The notes: a model not told the origin generated them from the letters alone. Numbered from the stretch's first letter, positions 36,261 to 48,603 are shown. The stretch: DNA of 64,000 nucleotides from Gyrodactylus bullatarudis (GCA_012064415.1 SSNU01000328.1:1-64000), one strand, 5' to 3'. Translations and numbers: made by a program.

Positions 36261-39200
36261 ATGCTGATGATGATTTGCATCAGGTCTGGCATCGATGATT
36301 CCCCTATTGTCGCAGGTATTCCATCAAAGAGTATAGTTCCAACATGCTGGAAGCACATGAATAAAAAGGATCCAGGAATAATCCAAAATTTCCAGGAGAA
36401 TCTTAATGAACAGGTTAAGAACCACAATATCACAAAGGAAGAAAAGATATCAAAAGAGAATTTCGCCAAGCTTACAGGGTACTACGAGGTTAAGCCTCCA
36501 AAGCGTTATCGCATCTTCGGTATTTGTGACTGGCTGGTTAATAAGACAACTCAAGCCTGTTTTATACTTGAAATGAGAGGCCACTTTCACATCTATTACA
36601 AAAACAATGAAAATGAGGTAATTTTTCAAAGAAATAATTATGATTTGAGAACAAAATTCTAATCAAGGTACCAAGAGTTTAAGAATTGATTTTTCCTAAT
36701 ATTAACCCATTATTAATTTTCTTTCTTTAAGCTTCAAGTGAAAACTATTGAGCATATTTTTTTAAGTTAAGGATATTTGAAATTCTCTTTAATTTCCGAT
36801 CATTAATCAGTGATTAAATTGTTAAACATATCAATCTATCTACTTTTGAGTATTTTATCTTCACACATGTCATTTTATGTTTTACCTCTGAAATAAACCA
36901 GACCTTTGTATGCCTAGACTCAAATTTGAAATTGAGTTTTTGAAGATCCTCAAATATTGATGGATCTAATTAGTAGTAAAATTTATAATTTTGAACCAAG
37001 TAGTTCTTCAGAGAGCTGTTCGGCATAGATTGACGTTGTTCGCTTGCTACCTGACTATGTTGTCTTCTGGCTTGTATTTGTCTATCTGTAGAAAAAGGTG
37101 TAGTATTTCTTGAAAAGCAAGGATCATAGAAATTAAAGTGATAGTAATCAGAATTATTAGAGTAATAACTCTGATACATATAATTCATCACTTGAAAGAA
37201 AATTAAGATTAGGATATTAAAATTCAATAGTAAAAATCAGTTATCATTTCTTATCAGGATCCTGGACAATAATAACTTTAGGTCTTTGAAAATTTCAACA
37301 GAAATCTTCACATCAAAATTTTGAACCAATACCCTTGATTTTTTTAGAATCTGTTTTTTTAAGGATGATTACAAAAAGTAGAAGCTTCTAGATGAATGGC
37401 ACTAATTTCAAATGAACTAGAATACTCTTTCATGAGTGAAATTATAAACTGTTTTGATTAATTTTCCGAAAAAGTTAATAGGAATTATACTGCACAGACC
37501 TAGTTTTTGATGATCTACCTTCTACTTTTTGAAAATTTCATCTAGAAGCTTCGACTCTTTGTAAATATCCCTTTTTTAATTAAAATGAAAAACTAACAGA
37601 GAACTCTTTCAGTCCTTAAACATTTTCTTAGTTCAGAAACATGGACTTCATGTAAATTAATTTATGAATCAGAAAGTGATAAGTAATAATATCAGTGATA
37701 TTATATCACCAAGAACTCAGTGATGAAGTATTTTTCGAAATGGTTTATAATAGAAAAAATATTTCAGATCCTAAGTTTTAAACCTCAATTTTTCACTCTT
37801 AAAAACTCGAGTTGAACAAAAAATGAATTTCTTGTGATATATCCCGCTCCATTTCTTCAGACTGGAGGGGCCATTGAGTTTTGCAACCAAATGGCGAAAA
37901 ATATGACGATCGTAGAAATCGACTTTTGATCGATCAATATTTTGGGTTAAAATCCTTTTCATTTCAAGTTAATTTTCATATTGCATGTATAAGGAGAATA
38001 GGAAAATAACACATCATTATTTAGTTTTTGATGAAGAAATTATTAATTATAATCTTTATATGGACTAACTTGTATTATTCCTGGCACTTGAACAATAAAA
38101 CGGTCTGAATTGTCATTAGCTTGTTCATAAAACAGTGAAAAATAGAAAAAGTTTTTTGGAACAGATCAATGATTCAAAATAACATTTGAGGGGATAAAGA
38201 AAGATGCATCTAATTAATCTTCATTGAAATGCACAAATATCAAAATTTACTATTGAGGTTTTTAAAATCTTTGTAGAGCAGACAATTTGAAGCATTTGGA
38301 ACATTCTTTCACAGGATTTACGCCATTAAGATCAGATTAAAGGGTATGTTCTTGATAAATTTTAGTGATCAAGCTCTAGATTGATTCAGATCATCCTTAT
38401 TTGCGTCCTTTATTTTCGTCATTTTATAACTTGATATATGAAGATGAATTTTATTTTGGATCTCACAATAAGCTGAGCTTATAAGATGTTAAAATAAAAT
38501 TTCCGAAAAATAAAATCAATCTGCTATATTTTGAATTTCGAAAGAGAGCTAAATTTCTACCTACCTAGAGCTGGCGATTACTATTTTTGCTTGATTTCGA
38601 AGTTTACTTGGGGACAAACTATGAACGAATACTTCGATTTTGGCCTTTGAAATCCCGATAATTTTTTTTGAAAAGGACTAATAAAAATGTGACTAAATTC
38701 GAAAAATAATTTTTTTCAGATTCTATCTTCCAGATAGAGTTTAAAAAAAGATTTTTTCTCTCTTGTAGATGAATTGTAATGTGGAAGTTCTCAAACTATC
38801 CGATGGCATCTATACATTCAAAAAGGTCCCAGAATACGATTCAAAGAATACAACTGTAGACTACTACTACGAGACAGAAATCGGTCTTGATATAACAACT
38901 TGCAATAACATCACCTGTCATGTTACCCTGGTACTGGAGGGTATCAGTACTACAGAGCCAACATTTTATGCAAATTATATCAATGAAACAAACTTTGAAT
39001 ATTTCAAAGAGAATAAATTTAAATTTGATAATTTCACTCTGGAGAGTAGAGACACAGTGAATAATGTCAAGAATTTTTCTTCAAACAGTCATTTCAATAG
39101 TACGAGTGATAAATCGGAGAAATTTTGGCTATTAGAATTTCAATGGGAACGTAAACCTGAGTCATATGAGAATAATGAGGAAAATTTTAGTTCAGTAGGT

Positions 39201-40231
39201 GCTCCACAAAATATCCTCTCTGGTATTTATACACTCAATGGTGTCAGGCTAAAGTATAAATTCAATGAAAATTTTTCTCAAGTTAGACAGTCTGAAAGTG
39301 AGTCCATAAAAGTTTTTATTTTATTATATAATTACTTTGAAGTAGATTCACAAAACCTATCTTTTATTAAGAAATAAATTCTATTTAATTAATAGAAAAT
39401 GTTGACATAACTCTGGTATCATGGGAACAACACCGTTTTCGAGCTAGAGCTGGCGATTACTATTTTTGCCATGCTGAACAACATATTGTATTTTTTGAGA
39501 GCAATAATACACGTAAAAATCCATATCTCTACGATGAAGATGACATTAATTCAATAGAAAAGGAAGCTTTGAAATATCGTGAAGCCCCAAGGGTTATCCT
39601 TTCCCTCTTTGACTTGCATTTCCAGTTATTCGGTGAAAACAATGCCAGGTATTTCGAAGGTCCTCGTGAGTAATATGCTCAAATGTATTAGATGTGGATA
39701 ATTTAAAAATAGTTCAAAAATTTAAGGCTTTTAGAAGAGTTATTTTAAGAAGATCAATTAAAGCCATGAGAAATGATTCAGCCTTTTTAATTGTCTATAA
39801 TCATTTTTAACTACGTTATCACTGCAAGCCTGAATATCTTGGTCATGAGGTTCCTATTTTTCATGATGTATCATTCGTAATAGTAATTTGACCTATAAAT
39901 TTTCTTAGTGTAGCCATGGGATCAAACGGGTTATAACCTAATTACTTGTTATTGATAATAAAGATTTTGTATTTACTTTTCAGATACATCTTGTCTAGGT
40001 GATATGGACACCGATCATACCCTAACTATGATCATTGTGGGAATTGTATCAGCTCTGATTTCAGTCATAATTCTCATTCAAAGGGTCACTGAATGTACTG
40101 AAAATAATAAGAAATCTGTTAGATATAACCAAGAGTATCTTGTTGCTTTGTACAATGCAAGTATGGAACCGAAAATATTCTCCTCAAGAATGATGGCAGA
40201 TGTTATCAACAAATCAGATGAAATTATGTAA
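36261..40231 (+). CDS. LAMP-like type I membrane glycoprotein
   Basis: Exons 36261-36617, 38769-39297, 39396-39665 and 39984-40231 join in phases 0, 1, 1 to give 467 aa. The N-terminus is hydrophobic (MLMMICI), a short signal sequence that may continue upstream. The luminal part has the LAMP look: TTQACFILEMRGHFHIYY (compare ACIMANFSAAFSVNY), spaced cysteines and many NxS/T sequons. The membrane-proximal domain has RAGDYYFCHAEQHIVF (compare GNSYKCNAEEHVRV), then RVILSLFDLHFQLFGENN and TSCLGDMD before the span TMIIVGIVSALISVIILI. The 46-residue tail (NQEYLVALYNASM) is longer than in LAMPs and lacks a clear GYxxI signal. LAMP proteins coat the lysosomal membrane. The gene follows the Ac45-like gene by 157 bp in the same direction. 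The first exon is joined on phase and LAMP pattern only. Confidence 0.55.
38567..38592 (+). repeat. 26-bp copy of a LAMP-like exon segment inside its own intron
   Basis: The 26 bases at 38567-38592 (containing GAGCTGGCGATTACTATTTT) are identical to about 39444-39469 in exon 3, which encode the RAGDYYFC motif. The copy is in the intron, about 180 bp before exon 2, and neighbouring bases do not match. Confidence 0.7.
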
Positions 40232-40925
40232 ATTTTATTAATTTGTAATTCTGTAATATGTAGAAAGTAACTCAAATATATAATTATGCTCATCCATATT
40301 TTTCTTGAATTGCAAAAAATTGTAAAAAAACGAAACTCAACACTGTGATTAATTAATTAAATTACGAATAAAGTTATATAAAATCTCCAGCTTAAAATTT
40401 TTTGGACCGATTAAATGCTGGTCTTGAATATCTGCATTTATCTGCTGTAAATATTTGAAATCATTGAAATTTTTGAGCTCAACAGCTGAAAATTTCAGCC
40501 GCTGAAATAGTGGAAATTTGGGGCATTTCAAAATTCAAAAACGGTATAATTTTGGTCAGATTAAATTTTTTTTAATTTCCACAACTTACTGGCTCATTTT
40601 GTTATGGAATTCGAAAAATAAAATTTTTCCTGAGAAAAATATTGGGTTTATTGTAAAAAAACCTCATCTTCATATCAATTAGGTTTATATAGACAAACTT
40701 AGACCTCAAGTGACACATGTCAAATCAAAACAGTTATCACAACCCTTCATGGAATCCCTGCTAAGTTATCAGTGATAACTTCATCATGGGTCAAATGAAT
40801 TTTCCTAAAAATGATTGAAAATGAATATCAAATTCAATCTCAGAATATTGGGCGTTTATATTGACCAATAAAATTGCTTTTCCTTCTACAAAAGTAAACT
40901 AATTCTCAAATCTACCATAATAAAG

Positions 40926-41253
40926 ATGAATTTGTTACTCCTGACCATTGGATTCCTTTCAATCTGCATACATGGAACCGGATTGCGTATCATGACTCTG
41001 CGAGATTTAAGAGAGGATGCCTGGTCCAAGTATTATGATCTTCAACATTTGACAAAAATTGATATACCAGAACCAAATTCAATTAATAACGATGAGGATT
41101 ATCACAATTACATAAGGACAATTAACCACATCTTTGATTATAAAACACATATGAGGTGAGAAGCAAATTTTACATTTCATTCATTAAAGATTCACTCCCA
41201 TTTTTTCCCATTGTATTTACAGGTTCAAGTGTAAGTTGATGATTCAACCCTGA
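40926..41253 (+). CDS. NPY/NPF-like peptide precursor 1
   Basis: Exons 40926-41155 and 41223-41253 join across a 67-nt intron (AG|GTGAGA, TATTTACAG|G) that splits an Arg codon after its second base. This is the conserved intron of NPY/NPF genes. Residues 1-19 are a signal peptide (MNLLLLTIGFLSICIHGTG). The C-terminal 24 residues, DEDYHNYIRTINH then IFDYKTHMRF, align without gaps to the end of NPY (AEDMARYYSALRH, YINLITRQRY). A proline pair (IPEP) starts the motif 32 residues before the terminal Phe. After RF the frame reads KCKLMIQP and stops, with no Gly for amidation. A GTAAGT inside exon 2 could be a further donor, giving other short tails, none with Gly. AATAAA lies at about 41357. The product would be a secreted neuroendocrine peptide. 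Confidence 0.68.
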
Positions 41254-43584
41254 TTGTTGTATTTTATTTTGTGTTCATTCATCTTTATCTATTCTAGAAA
41301 CTAGTAAACATAACTGACAGACTGGCAGAATTCTATTTCGATAAACATGTACTTGAAAATAAAGTGATCTCACTTTTGGTTCATTATTTCTTTATTTCTA
41401 TTGCATTTTACATTGCACAACTAAAATAACACATTTTCGTCGGATGATAAACAAAAGAAGAATAAAACGGGCACAGTAAGAGGAGGGAACTAACTATAGA
41501 TTAACCATATTTTGTAATGGCATATCTCAAATGACCCATAAGATATAGCAGCTATCAGAATTGCATTGGATCCATATTAACTAGATCAGAACGAAATGAA
41601 GTAAGAGAAAACAATTTGGAAATGAGAATTCTCTAGTCTATCTCAATATTTTACTCCGGATGGTAAAGAACATGAGTATTTTTCAAAATTCACTATCAGC
41701 CAATAAGATGGTAGAAGTAAAAAACATTTAATCTCAACAAAATTGGGTTATTTCTGTAATTCTGTAAAAGCTCAAAATTTTGATTTTTCAGTTTTTGATC
41801 TAGAAGCGAAATGAGACAAAAATTTTAGATAAAACCGCTATTTCGGCAGAAATTCCGATTCAGTAAAAAAGGATCTAAAATTAGCTTTATATTAAAATTC
41901 ATTAAAACTTAGGTCAATATTAGGATTCTCAGCCATGGTCATCCAAATGTTACGACGGTGATTGTCTTCACACGTCTTCTTCAGTGGTACGAAAAGTTTT
42001 TCAAAAACAAAATACTATTTATATACTTTCATGATCTCATACCTATCAGTTTTGTCCAATCAGATTAGAGAAATTTTTTTGTGAAAATAGTGAATATCAG
42101 CTTTATGAATATTAGCTTTATATCAGCTTTTTACACGGAACCTTTTAGTTATGAATGATTTCTTAAATATTGAATTAGTCTAATAAGAATACTGGTGAAA
42201 TTAATTAGATTAACAATTATATATATTATATTATTGAAACCTGCATCAGGTGTCAAAAAATCAAAAGCTCAAGTATGTATGAGCTAATGATCGTTCTTTA
42301 TTTTCAGTTATTATTTGGAATGTATAACAAACTGAGGAAAATGATTGCAATGAGCATTAGCGTTATCAAAGCCAAATACTAGGATGAGGATACTTTTTTC
42401 ATGTAGGATCATAAATTATATTTAACAATTGATCGATGACGAAGAGATTTTTTATTAATGGATCACTCCCAAATAAAAAAATGAGAACATTTAGTAGAAC
42501 ATACAGATAAGATACACGACTGAAAATAGAAAGTAAAATGTCTTCTCAATAGAAACAATTGGTTGATGATATGAAAACTAAAGCTGGTTGAATGCATACA
42601 GCCGACTCCAAAACTGAGTGAGCATTTGATTCCGGAGCGAGGATAAATACACCATTAAGTATATCATTATAATTGATAATATATCGATATTTATTGTTAA
42701 TTCCATTGGTAGGGTTCGAATTCTTTTCGATTCACCCGCTGAGACATGAGAAATTTATTTAAAATACATAGATTTTCGTAGATCTACTGTGAGTAATACT
42801 CACTGAGTATAGTCGAAATTTAAATTTTCCTTGTCTTAAACTTTGTGTTGATCATAATTTTACTTTTAAGATCACAATTAGAGAAACAATATTATCCTTC
42901 GGTAATGTACTTGCTCGAAAGTCTAATTACTGTCCTTACGAATCCTTAATGTGAATTGAAAGGTATCTCATTTTAAATATTTTGTCACTTTCAATTTTCC
43001 ATAATTATGTATCTTTCTTCAGATTCATGTAGGAATATGAGGCTATAGAACAAAAAACAGCGTTTTTCAATGCCGCCCATTTCTCCTATGATTATAATCA
43101 TTATATAATTATGATTCAGTAGAGTAAAATTATTTTGTGATGGACAGTTAAAATGTTTTTCCCACTCAATTTTCGCATAAATCCTATTTTGCATAACATT
43201 CTTGAAGGCTTATAAATACAGTTGGATACTAGTTTTGTTAAGCGAGAATGTGCACTAACACCTTGATTATAATAATTATAATTATCCAAATTAGAATTTT
43301 ACTGAGAAGTAAGACAAATTGGTTAATTCCGAAAATCACCCCAAATATTTTTTAATAAGAAATAATTTTTTTTGTTAGACATAAATCTTATATTGAAATT
43401 TAAAAATATAGATACAAATTATAAGGTAAATCTGATTGCATAAATAGTAATTAAATACAAAAATAAAATAGTGAAATTTATCTGTTCCGTAATAAAATGA
43501 TAAATCAAAAGCACTGGAGTTAATTAATCATTCAATAATGTGACATGAAGACTAGGATCTGCAAGAAATTCGAAAATCATCTGG
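41254..43584. other. 2.3 kb without supported genes
   Basis: This begins with the 3' UTR of the peptide gene. The rest is AT-rich with short unsupported frames. A GGTTCGAATTC sequence near 42714 resembles a tRNA B box, but no matching arms are present. Confidence 0.3.
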
Positions 43585-44004
43585 TTAGTGAAGATAAGAA
43601 TAAAGCAAAGACTTAGAGTAATCAATTTTAAGTCTGATGTGAGACATGACCAGTTTAAGATTAGTCAAGTCTTCACAATCGGATAAATCATATTTTGTAA
43701 AAATAAAATTATAAAATGATAATAAGTAATTGGGGTCGTATTTTAAGTGTCTCAGATAATAATTATTATTTGTAAGAAAATATGACTCAGAGAATTTCTT
43801 TATTAAAAAAGCATATCTCCGGACCCAGAGAGGATTAAGACCTGAGACTGAAATAAGTGCATTATATGAGTCGATGTGAGGGAATAGAGAATGTAAAAAC
43901 CTATATTGAACTCGTTCAATAGCTATAGTTAGGCACTGAGAGTTATTTAAATTAGGTAAAAGAGGGAAAATATAGTCAAAAAGTGGAAAAACCAGTGATT
44001 TGAT
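43585..44004 (-). pseudogene. Non-LTR reverse transcriptase C-terminal remnant
   Basis: A frame of about 139 codons without a start reads KSLVFPLFDYIFPLLPNLNN, AIERVQYRFLHSLFPHIDSY and GLNPLWVRRYAFLIKKF. This is the pattern of the region after the thumb of non-LTR reverse transcriptases (LxxPxLxYxxPxxxP, IERVQRRFLR, LxxLxxRR). The frame is uninterrupted, which suggests a fairly young fragment. Confidence 0.72.
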
Positions 44005-44589
44005 TTAGAACGGTAATATTGTCGAACTTCATCTAAGATATTACTATTCTGATTTGGATTCATTGGGAAGATTAGAAAACAAGCGAATAATAAGTGATAA
44101 ACGTTTTATTTCGCCGGGTCTCTTCAGACTCAACCCCGGGCTTAAATTTTATACTTTTACAATGCAATAATTTCTGCTCATCCATTGGTTAAAGAAATCC
44201 GTCAATTTGGGATGGGGGAGGGCACTGGCAATCCTGTATCCATGGACTCATTACTTCTGCCTCTTTAGTAGATTGGGGCCTGTTGACTTCTCGGATTTTT
44301 CACATTTTGCCAACTCTACGCTAGTTGCTAGGACTGGACTCTGTGTGTGGTGATTGTTGGGTACAGCCAACTTCTCTTGGTTTTCAGCTTGATTTACACT
44401 TGTGTTTTGAGTTGAACTAAACTTTGGTGGGGGTAGGGGCTTAAGAATTTTCTCGATTTTTGCTAGTTGTTTCCCTTTGATAAACCTACAGTTGTATCAG
44501 AAAGTAAAGTACTGTTATCATATTTCTGCCTGTTATGCCGAGGTTCGATGCGATTACTTTCTGCACACAAAGATCAGGTTTGAGCTTTG

Positions 44590-45430
44590 TTATGAAATGA
44601 TCTTCGCACTTGATAAATCTTTTTCCCTCGCACGACAAGATAAGCTTTGGTCGACTTGGTACAGGATGGTAAAACTTTCCTCATTCTCTAGATGTCCAGT
44701 CTCATGGAGGTGATTCTGCACTGCGCTGTTGTGTTTGGGCCTATGATGTTCCTTTACTGTCTCACCTAAAGTTCTCGATGTTTGACCGACATACTTTGAA
44801 CCACATGAACAGGTGAAGAGATCAATAACTCCTTTTTTATTCAGCTTCGGAATTGGATCCTTGTTCTGTCCGTTCAAGAGTTTGGTGGTCTTTTGTATGA
44901 TTTGGAGCCTTCTTCCTGAGAACGTCTGCTTTGTTATGTGGGCCAATTTGCTGTTTAGGATCGTTTTGCAGGTATCTCCTTTGAAAGGCAATTTTAAATA
45001 AATTGGCTCATCTTCATTTTCAGGCTCTTCACGTCCTGGTTTTGCATGGGCGTGCTTCTCTATGAAAGATTCAGGGTAACCATCTATCATTAAAAGGGAC
45101 TTGAGTTTGTTTCTTTCTTCTTTCACAAATTCAGCTGAAACTAAGCGCTCGATATTTAGGTATTCATTCCTCACAACACCTTTCTTGTATTCTTTAGGGG
45201 AGAAGCTATAGAATGGTAGGAACTGTGAGGGGGCATTCTTTTTCCGATAAATTTTTGACTTGGCAACTGATCCTTCCCGAATGACTTCTAATTGTAGAAA
45301 GCTTAGAGTTTCATTGTTCTCACATTCATGAATGAATTTCATGTCCACATGCATACTATTTAGATCTCTGGAAACATCTTCTATTTTGCATTCTTCGTTG
45401 ATCAAAAGAAACGTGTCATCTAGATATCTA
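44590..45430 (-). pseudogene. Penelope-like RT thumb and GIY-YIG domain
   Basis: This is the longest intact frame of the element: YLDD box, RT thumb (VVRNEYLNIERLVSAEFVKE), then the GIY-YIG module. The module has GVIDLF for GIY, KYVGQTSR for YIG and the following Arg region, and a SAVQNHLHETGH block. The second Arg/Glu pair is weakly kept (TLGETVKEHH). It would make the single-strand nick for insertion. It is separated from motifs A and B by the frameshift. Confidence 0.78.
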
Positions 45431-45452
45431 ATGTACAGGCGGGAGCTGTCAA

Positions 45453-46208
45453 TTATGGCCCATAATTTATGGGTTTCATTGAGGTATGTTCAAGTGAGGC
45501 CAGAAAAATGTCAGCTATCAGAGGACCAATTGGGTTTCCCATCGCCACGCCATCTATCTGTTTGTAGTACATCCCTCCGAACTTGTAGTCGATATTTTTC
45601 CCCGTCATGAATATTAGATCGCACATGATATCAGGTGGGATTCTGCAAAGAGAAGGAAAATTAGTCATTTGATTCTTAATAAAGTTCACCGTTTCTCTTA
45701 GAGGAAAATTGGTGAATAGTGAAGATACATCAAAGTATACCCTTTTACAGCCTAGGAAATTGACTTGTCTGATTTTCTCAGTAGCTTTCATTGCATTGGG
45801 AACTGAATACGAACATAACTGATTCCTCAACAGCATCAACTGTTTACTTCACCATTTAACCAGATTGTGCTGAGGACTTGAAGACATATCCAAAATTGGT
45901 CTGTATGATAATTCTGGAGAGTTTTTGTGAACCTTCTGGAGTAAATATAACCGACTGATATCCGCATCTCTTCTAGTCATGGAAAAGGATTCCTCATCAC
46001 TAATTAGACCTGCTTCGAAGAGATTTTCTATCTTCTTGTTGATTGCTTTGGTGAAACCTTTAAAGCGTGTTTCAGCCTCTTTGCCATAAATTATACGAAA
46101 CCTTTTTCTGTCAGATAAAATTTCTCTGCCTTTCTCGATGTAGTCTGTTCTGCGCACGAGACATATGCCTGTTCCTTTGTCGAGGTGACATAAGAAATAA
46201 TTTAACAA
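45453..46208 (-). pseudogene. Penelope-like RT fingers and palm, with stop codon
   Basis: One reading frame covers 46208 to 45453, interrupted by the TGA at 45849-45851 within ...HNLVKW*SKQLML. It carries the N-terminal DKGTG motif, the YRPIL block, motif A (FDVSSLFTN) and motif B (GVAMGNPIGP). The N-terminal extension usual in the family is missing, so the copy is 5'-truncated. Confidence 0.78.
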
Positions 46209-46299
46209 CTATAGATTTGTAATCAGTATATTTACAAACCATAGGATAGACAAAAAATTGAATGCGAATCATTAAAATAATTCTCTAGGGCTTAAAGGG
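46204..46299. repeat. TTAA-flanked MITE family P, truncated copy C
   Basis: Read on the minus strand from TTAA at 46300-46303: CCCTTTAAGCCCTAGAG, then TGATTCGCATTCAAT and CTATCCTATGGTTTGT, matching 30715-30760 of copy A. It ends at the 5' edge of the Penelope-like element, which seems to have inserted into it or replaced the rest. Confidence 0.55.
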
Positions 46300-47289
46300 T
46301 TAACACCATTTTTAGTTGTAATAAGATTAATTTATGAATCTTCCTTTAAAATATTATGGTAGGCTCTGATTAAAATCGAGACATTCAAGAAAGATGCAAG
46401 GCTAATTCAAGAAAAGTTACGAATCAATGAATCCTAAAAAAACTTCTTTTGATCATTTCGTACTTTCAAATTAATAAAATTTTTCAGTTAAAAATTATTT
46501 TATTTCCAGAGTTATTTTCTTAACATGGTAAAAGTATGCAACATGATTCCTAAAATCTTCATATTCCAATCTTTTTATGGAAAAATTGAGATTTTTGTAA
46601 AAAGCGTAGATTCCCAATTTCATACTTCATATGTTAAAAGAAAGAAAAACATTGAAACAAATCATTAACTTTTTCATAGGTGTTTAAAGAATGGAATATT
46701 TTTCAAGAGTTCATCTTTCATTGCAAGAATTTGATTGAAATGGCTTAATCAATAGAATATTTCAACCTTTTTCTATCCTATATAAGGAATCCAAGGATTT
46801 TAATTTTAATGCAAATTATCTTTGATTATAATCTTTTCCCCTTCCAAGTAAATGACTTCCAGGATGCTATTGGTCAATGCAGAGGAAAAAAGTTTCTTGG
46901 AAGATAATTCTCAGTCATTAAAAATGAATGATCTTGAGTAAGATTATTTCAGATCTATAAAATTAGTTGAGGAACATTTATCAAGTATTAATTTTATGTC
47001 AAGATTGGTCATCTCTGACAATGAAGAAACTTGATTACGAAATTAATGGTTTAATATCTCCATTAGGGCCATAACCCTTATGTGGGCCAAAATATTTAAT
47101 ATTATAATCAATCTTCTCAAAAACAGTTGAACGAAAAGGTGTTTTAATAGAATTTTAAAAATTAACGTTATTTATTAGATTCTCTTGAGATTTAGATAGG
47201 GAAAATGTGTCGAAAAACAGATTATCTATGAAAGGTTTTCAGATAACACGGCGCGTCAATTTTATTTTGATCAACCAAACTCAAATAAA

Positions 47290-47830
47290 TTGAATTGATG
47301 CAGATTCTGAATCTGGTCTTAGAATTTGCGAATTGTATCCAGTTTCGGAGATATTCTCAAAAATCGAAATATCCGAATATTTCCAAAACTAGAGCGAGTA
47401 GAATACCTAAGATCAATTGGGGAAATTAACTAATTGCCTCACAACTAGGTATCATTAAAAATAGAAAATTAGATTCTGCGTCGATTTGTGTATGAGAAAA
47501 AATTTGCGTGATAAATCAAACCAACAAAATTTATTGAGAGAACGGACGAAAATAAAGGGATTCTATTCGTACAAAAAAAAAATAATTCTAAGATTCTGTG
47601 ATTTACTTATTAAGCCATTCACTAAATCAGATCGACGCAGAATATAATTTTCTATTTTTAAGGATACCTAGTTGTAAGGCAATTAGTTAATTTCCCTAAT
47701 TGATCTTGATATTTTATTAACTCTAGTTTTGGAAATATTCGGATGTTTCGCTTTTTGAGAATATTTCTGAAACTGAATACAATTCGCAAATTCTAAAACC
47801 AGAATCTGAATTTGCGTAAAATTTAGGAAT
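47290..47830. repeat. Foldback element with about 190-bp arms
   Basis: The left arm contains AATTTGCGAATTGTATCCAG, ATCGAAATATCCGAATATTT and AACTAATTGCCT.ACAACTAGGTATC. The right arm, on the minus strand from about 47825, repeats these in order with 10-15% mismatches. A loop of about 135 bp separates them. A minus-strand frame (47723-47974) overlapping one arm is a by-product of the repeat. Confidence 0.65.
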
Positions 47831-48603
47831 CAGGATAATTTTATTTTGATTTGGTGACACTTTATGTAAAACTTCTGGGGTGATAAAATAGACTCGGACG
47901 TGGAAAGATAAGTCCAATGCTATAGCTGTCACATTTCTAATATTCTTGGAAGAACACAGAATGAATGACATCATAATGAAAGAAAATGCTTCCTTTTACC
48001 AGATTTTTATGGAAAAAATAATACAATTCATCAAAATATTAAATTCCCAAAAGAGTTTGAAATAGATAGAAATTTTCTATTAGAAAACGTATTAAATTTC
48101 TTGGACGCCAAGCTTACGAAAAAATTCCCTTGTAAGTGAAAATTGAAACGATATCGAATTGAGGTCAATTGATGAAGACGACATGTCTGCTCAACTTTTA
48201 ACTCAAAATAAACTTGGTTCAAAACCACAATCAAATCTCGATGTTACAATGTCTTTTTTCTATCAGTTTAGGTCGTCATTGGTTATTATTAAAGCTAGTT
48301 GACTTAATATGAGATAAATAAGATTTGAGTGCGGCTCATCAACCTTTTTTACCTATGGTTTACTGTCCAAATAATGACATTTTTTTACTCGATTCTAGAC
48401 TCACGGGGAAGGTTTGAGAACCGTTCTAATGACATTTTTAATTGAAATTTTGCATGTCTAAATAAAATTTTGAACATAGGGTCCAATAATATATTTTTTT
48501 CTTATTTTCCATTGATATCCATTGAGTATCCAAATCCCCAATATTCATATTTTTAAATTTGCATTATATCTAAATTATCATTTAAATTCATTAATATATG
48601 AAT

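Larger units (their letters stand above)
44100..46208 (-). mobile_element. Penelope-like retroelement, decayed
   Basis: On the minus strand it reads, in order, HLDKGTGICLVRRTDYIEKG, YRPILDMSSSPQHNLVKW, RVYFDVSSLFTNFPLRETVN (motif A), DGVAMGNPIGPLIADIFL (motif B), RLYIRYLDDTFLL (motif C), FLQLEVIREGSVAKSKIYRK, and a GIY-YIG endonuclease (GVIDLFTCSCGSKYVGQTSR...EHH). All are hallmarks of Penelope-like elements. There is an in-frame TGA at 45849-45851 and a one-base frameshift near 45490. The 5' end is truncated, abutting a TTAA-family repeat fragment. The 44100-44480 tail is GC-richer than its surroundings and probably 3' untranslated. Confidence 0.85.

Noticed and set aside
36970..37227. Minus-strand frame rich in Tyr, Asn and Ser, with a good acceptor (TTTCTTTCAAG) before an ATG
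   Set aside because: It could be the end of a gene, but no second exon or domain was found, and it lies inside the large intron of the LAMP-like gene.
42712..42728. tRNA B-box-like GGTTCGAATTC
   Set aside because: No A box or foldable cloverleaf at the right distance.
47723..47974. 83-codon minus-strand frame
   Set aside because: It lies largely in the arm of a foldback repeat and mirrors non-coding sequence.
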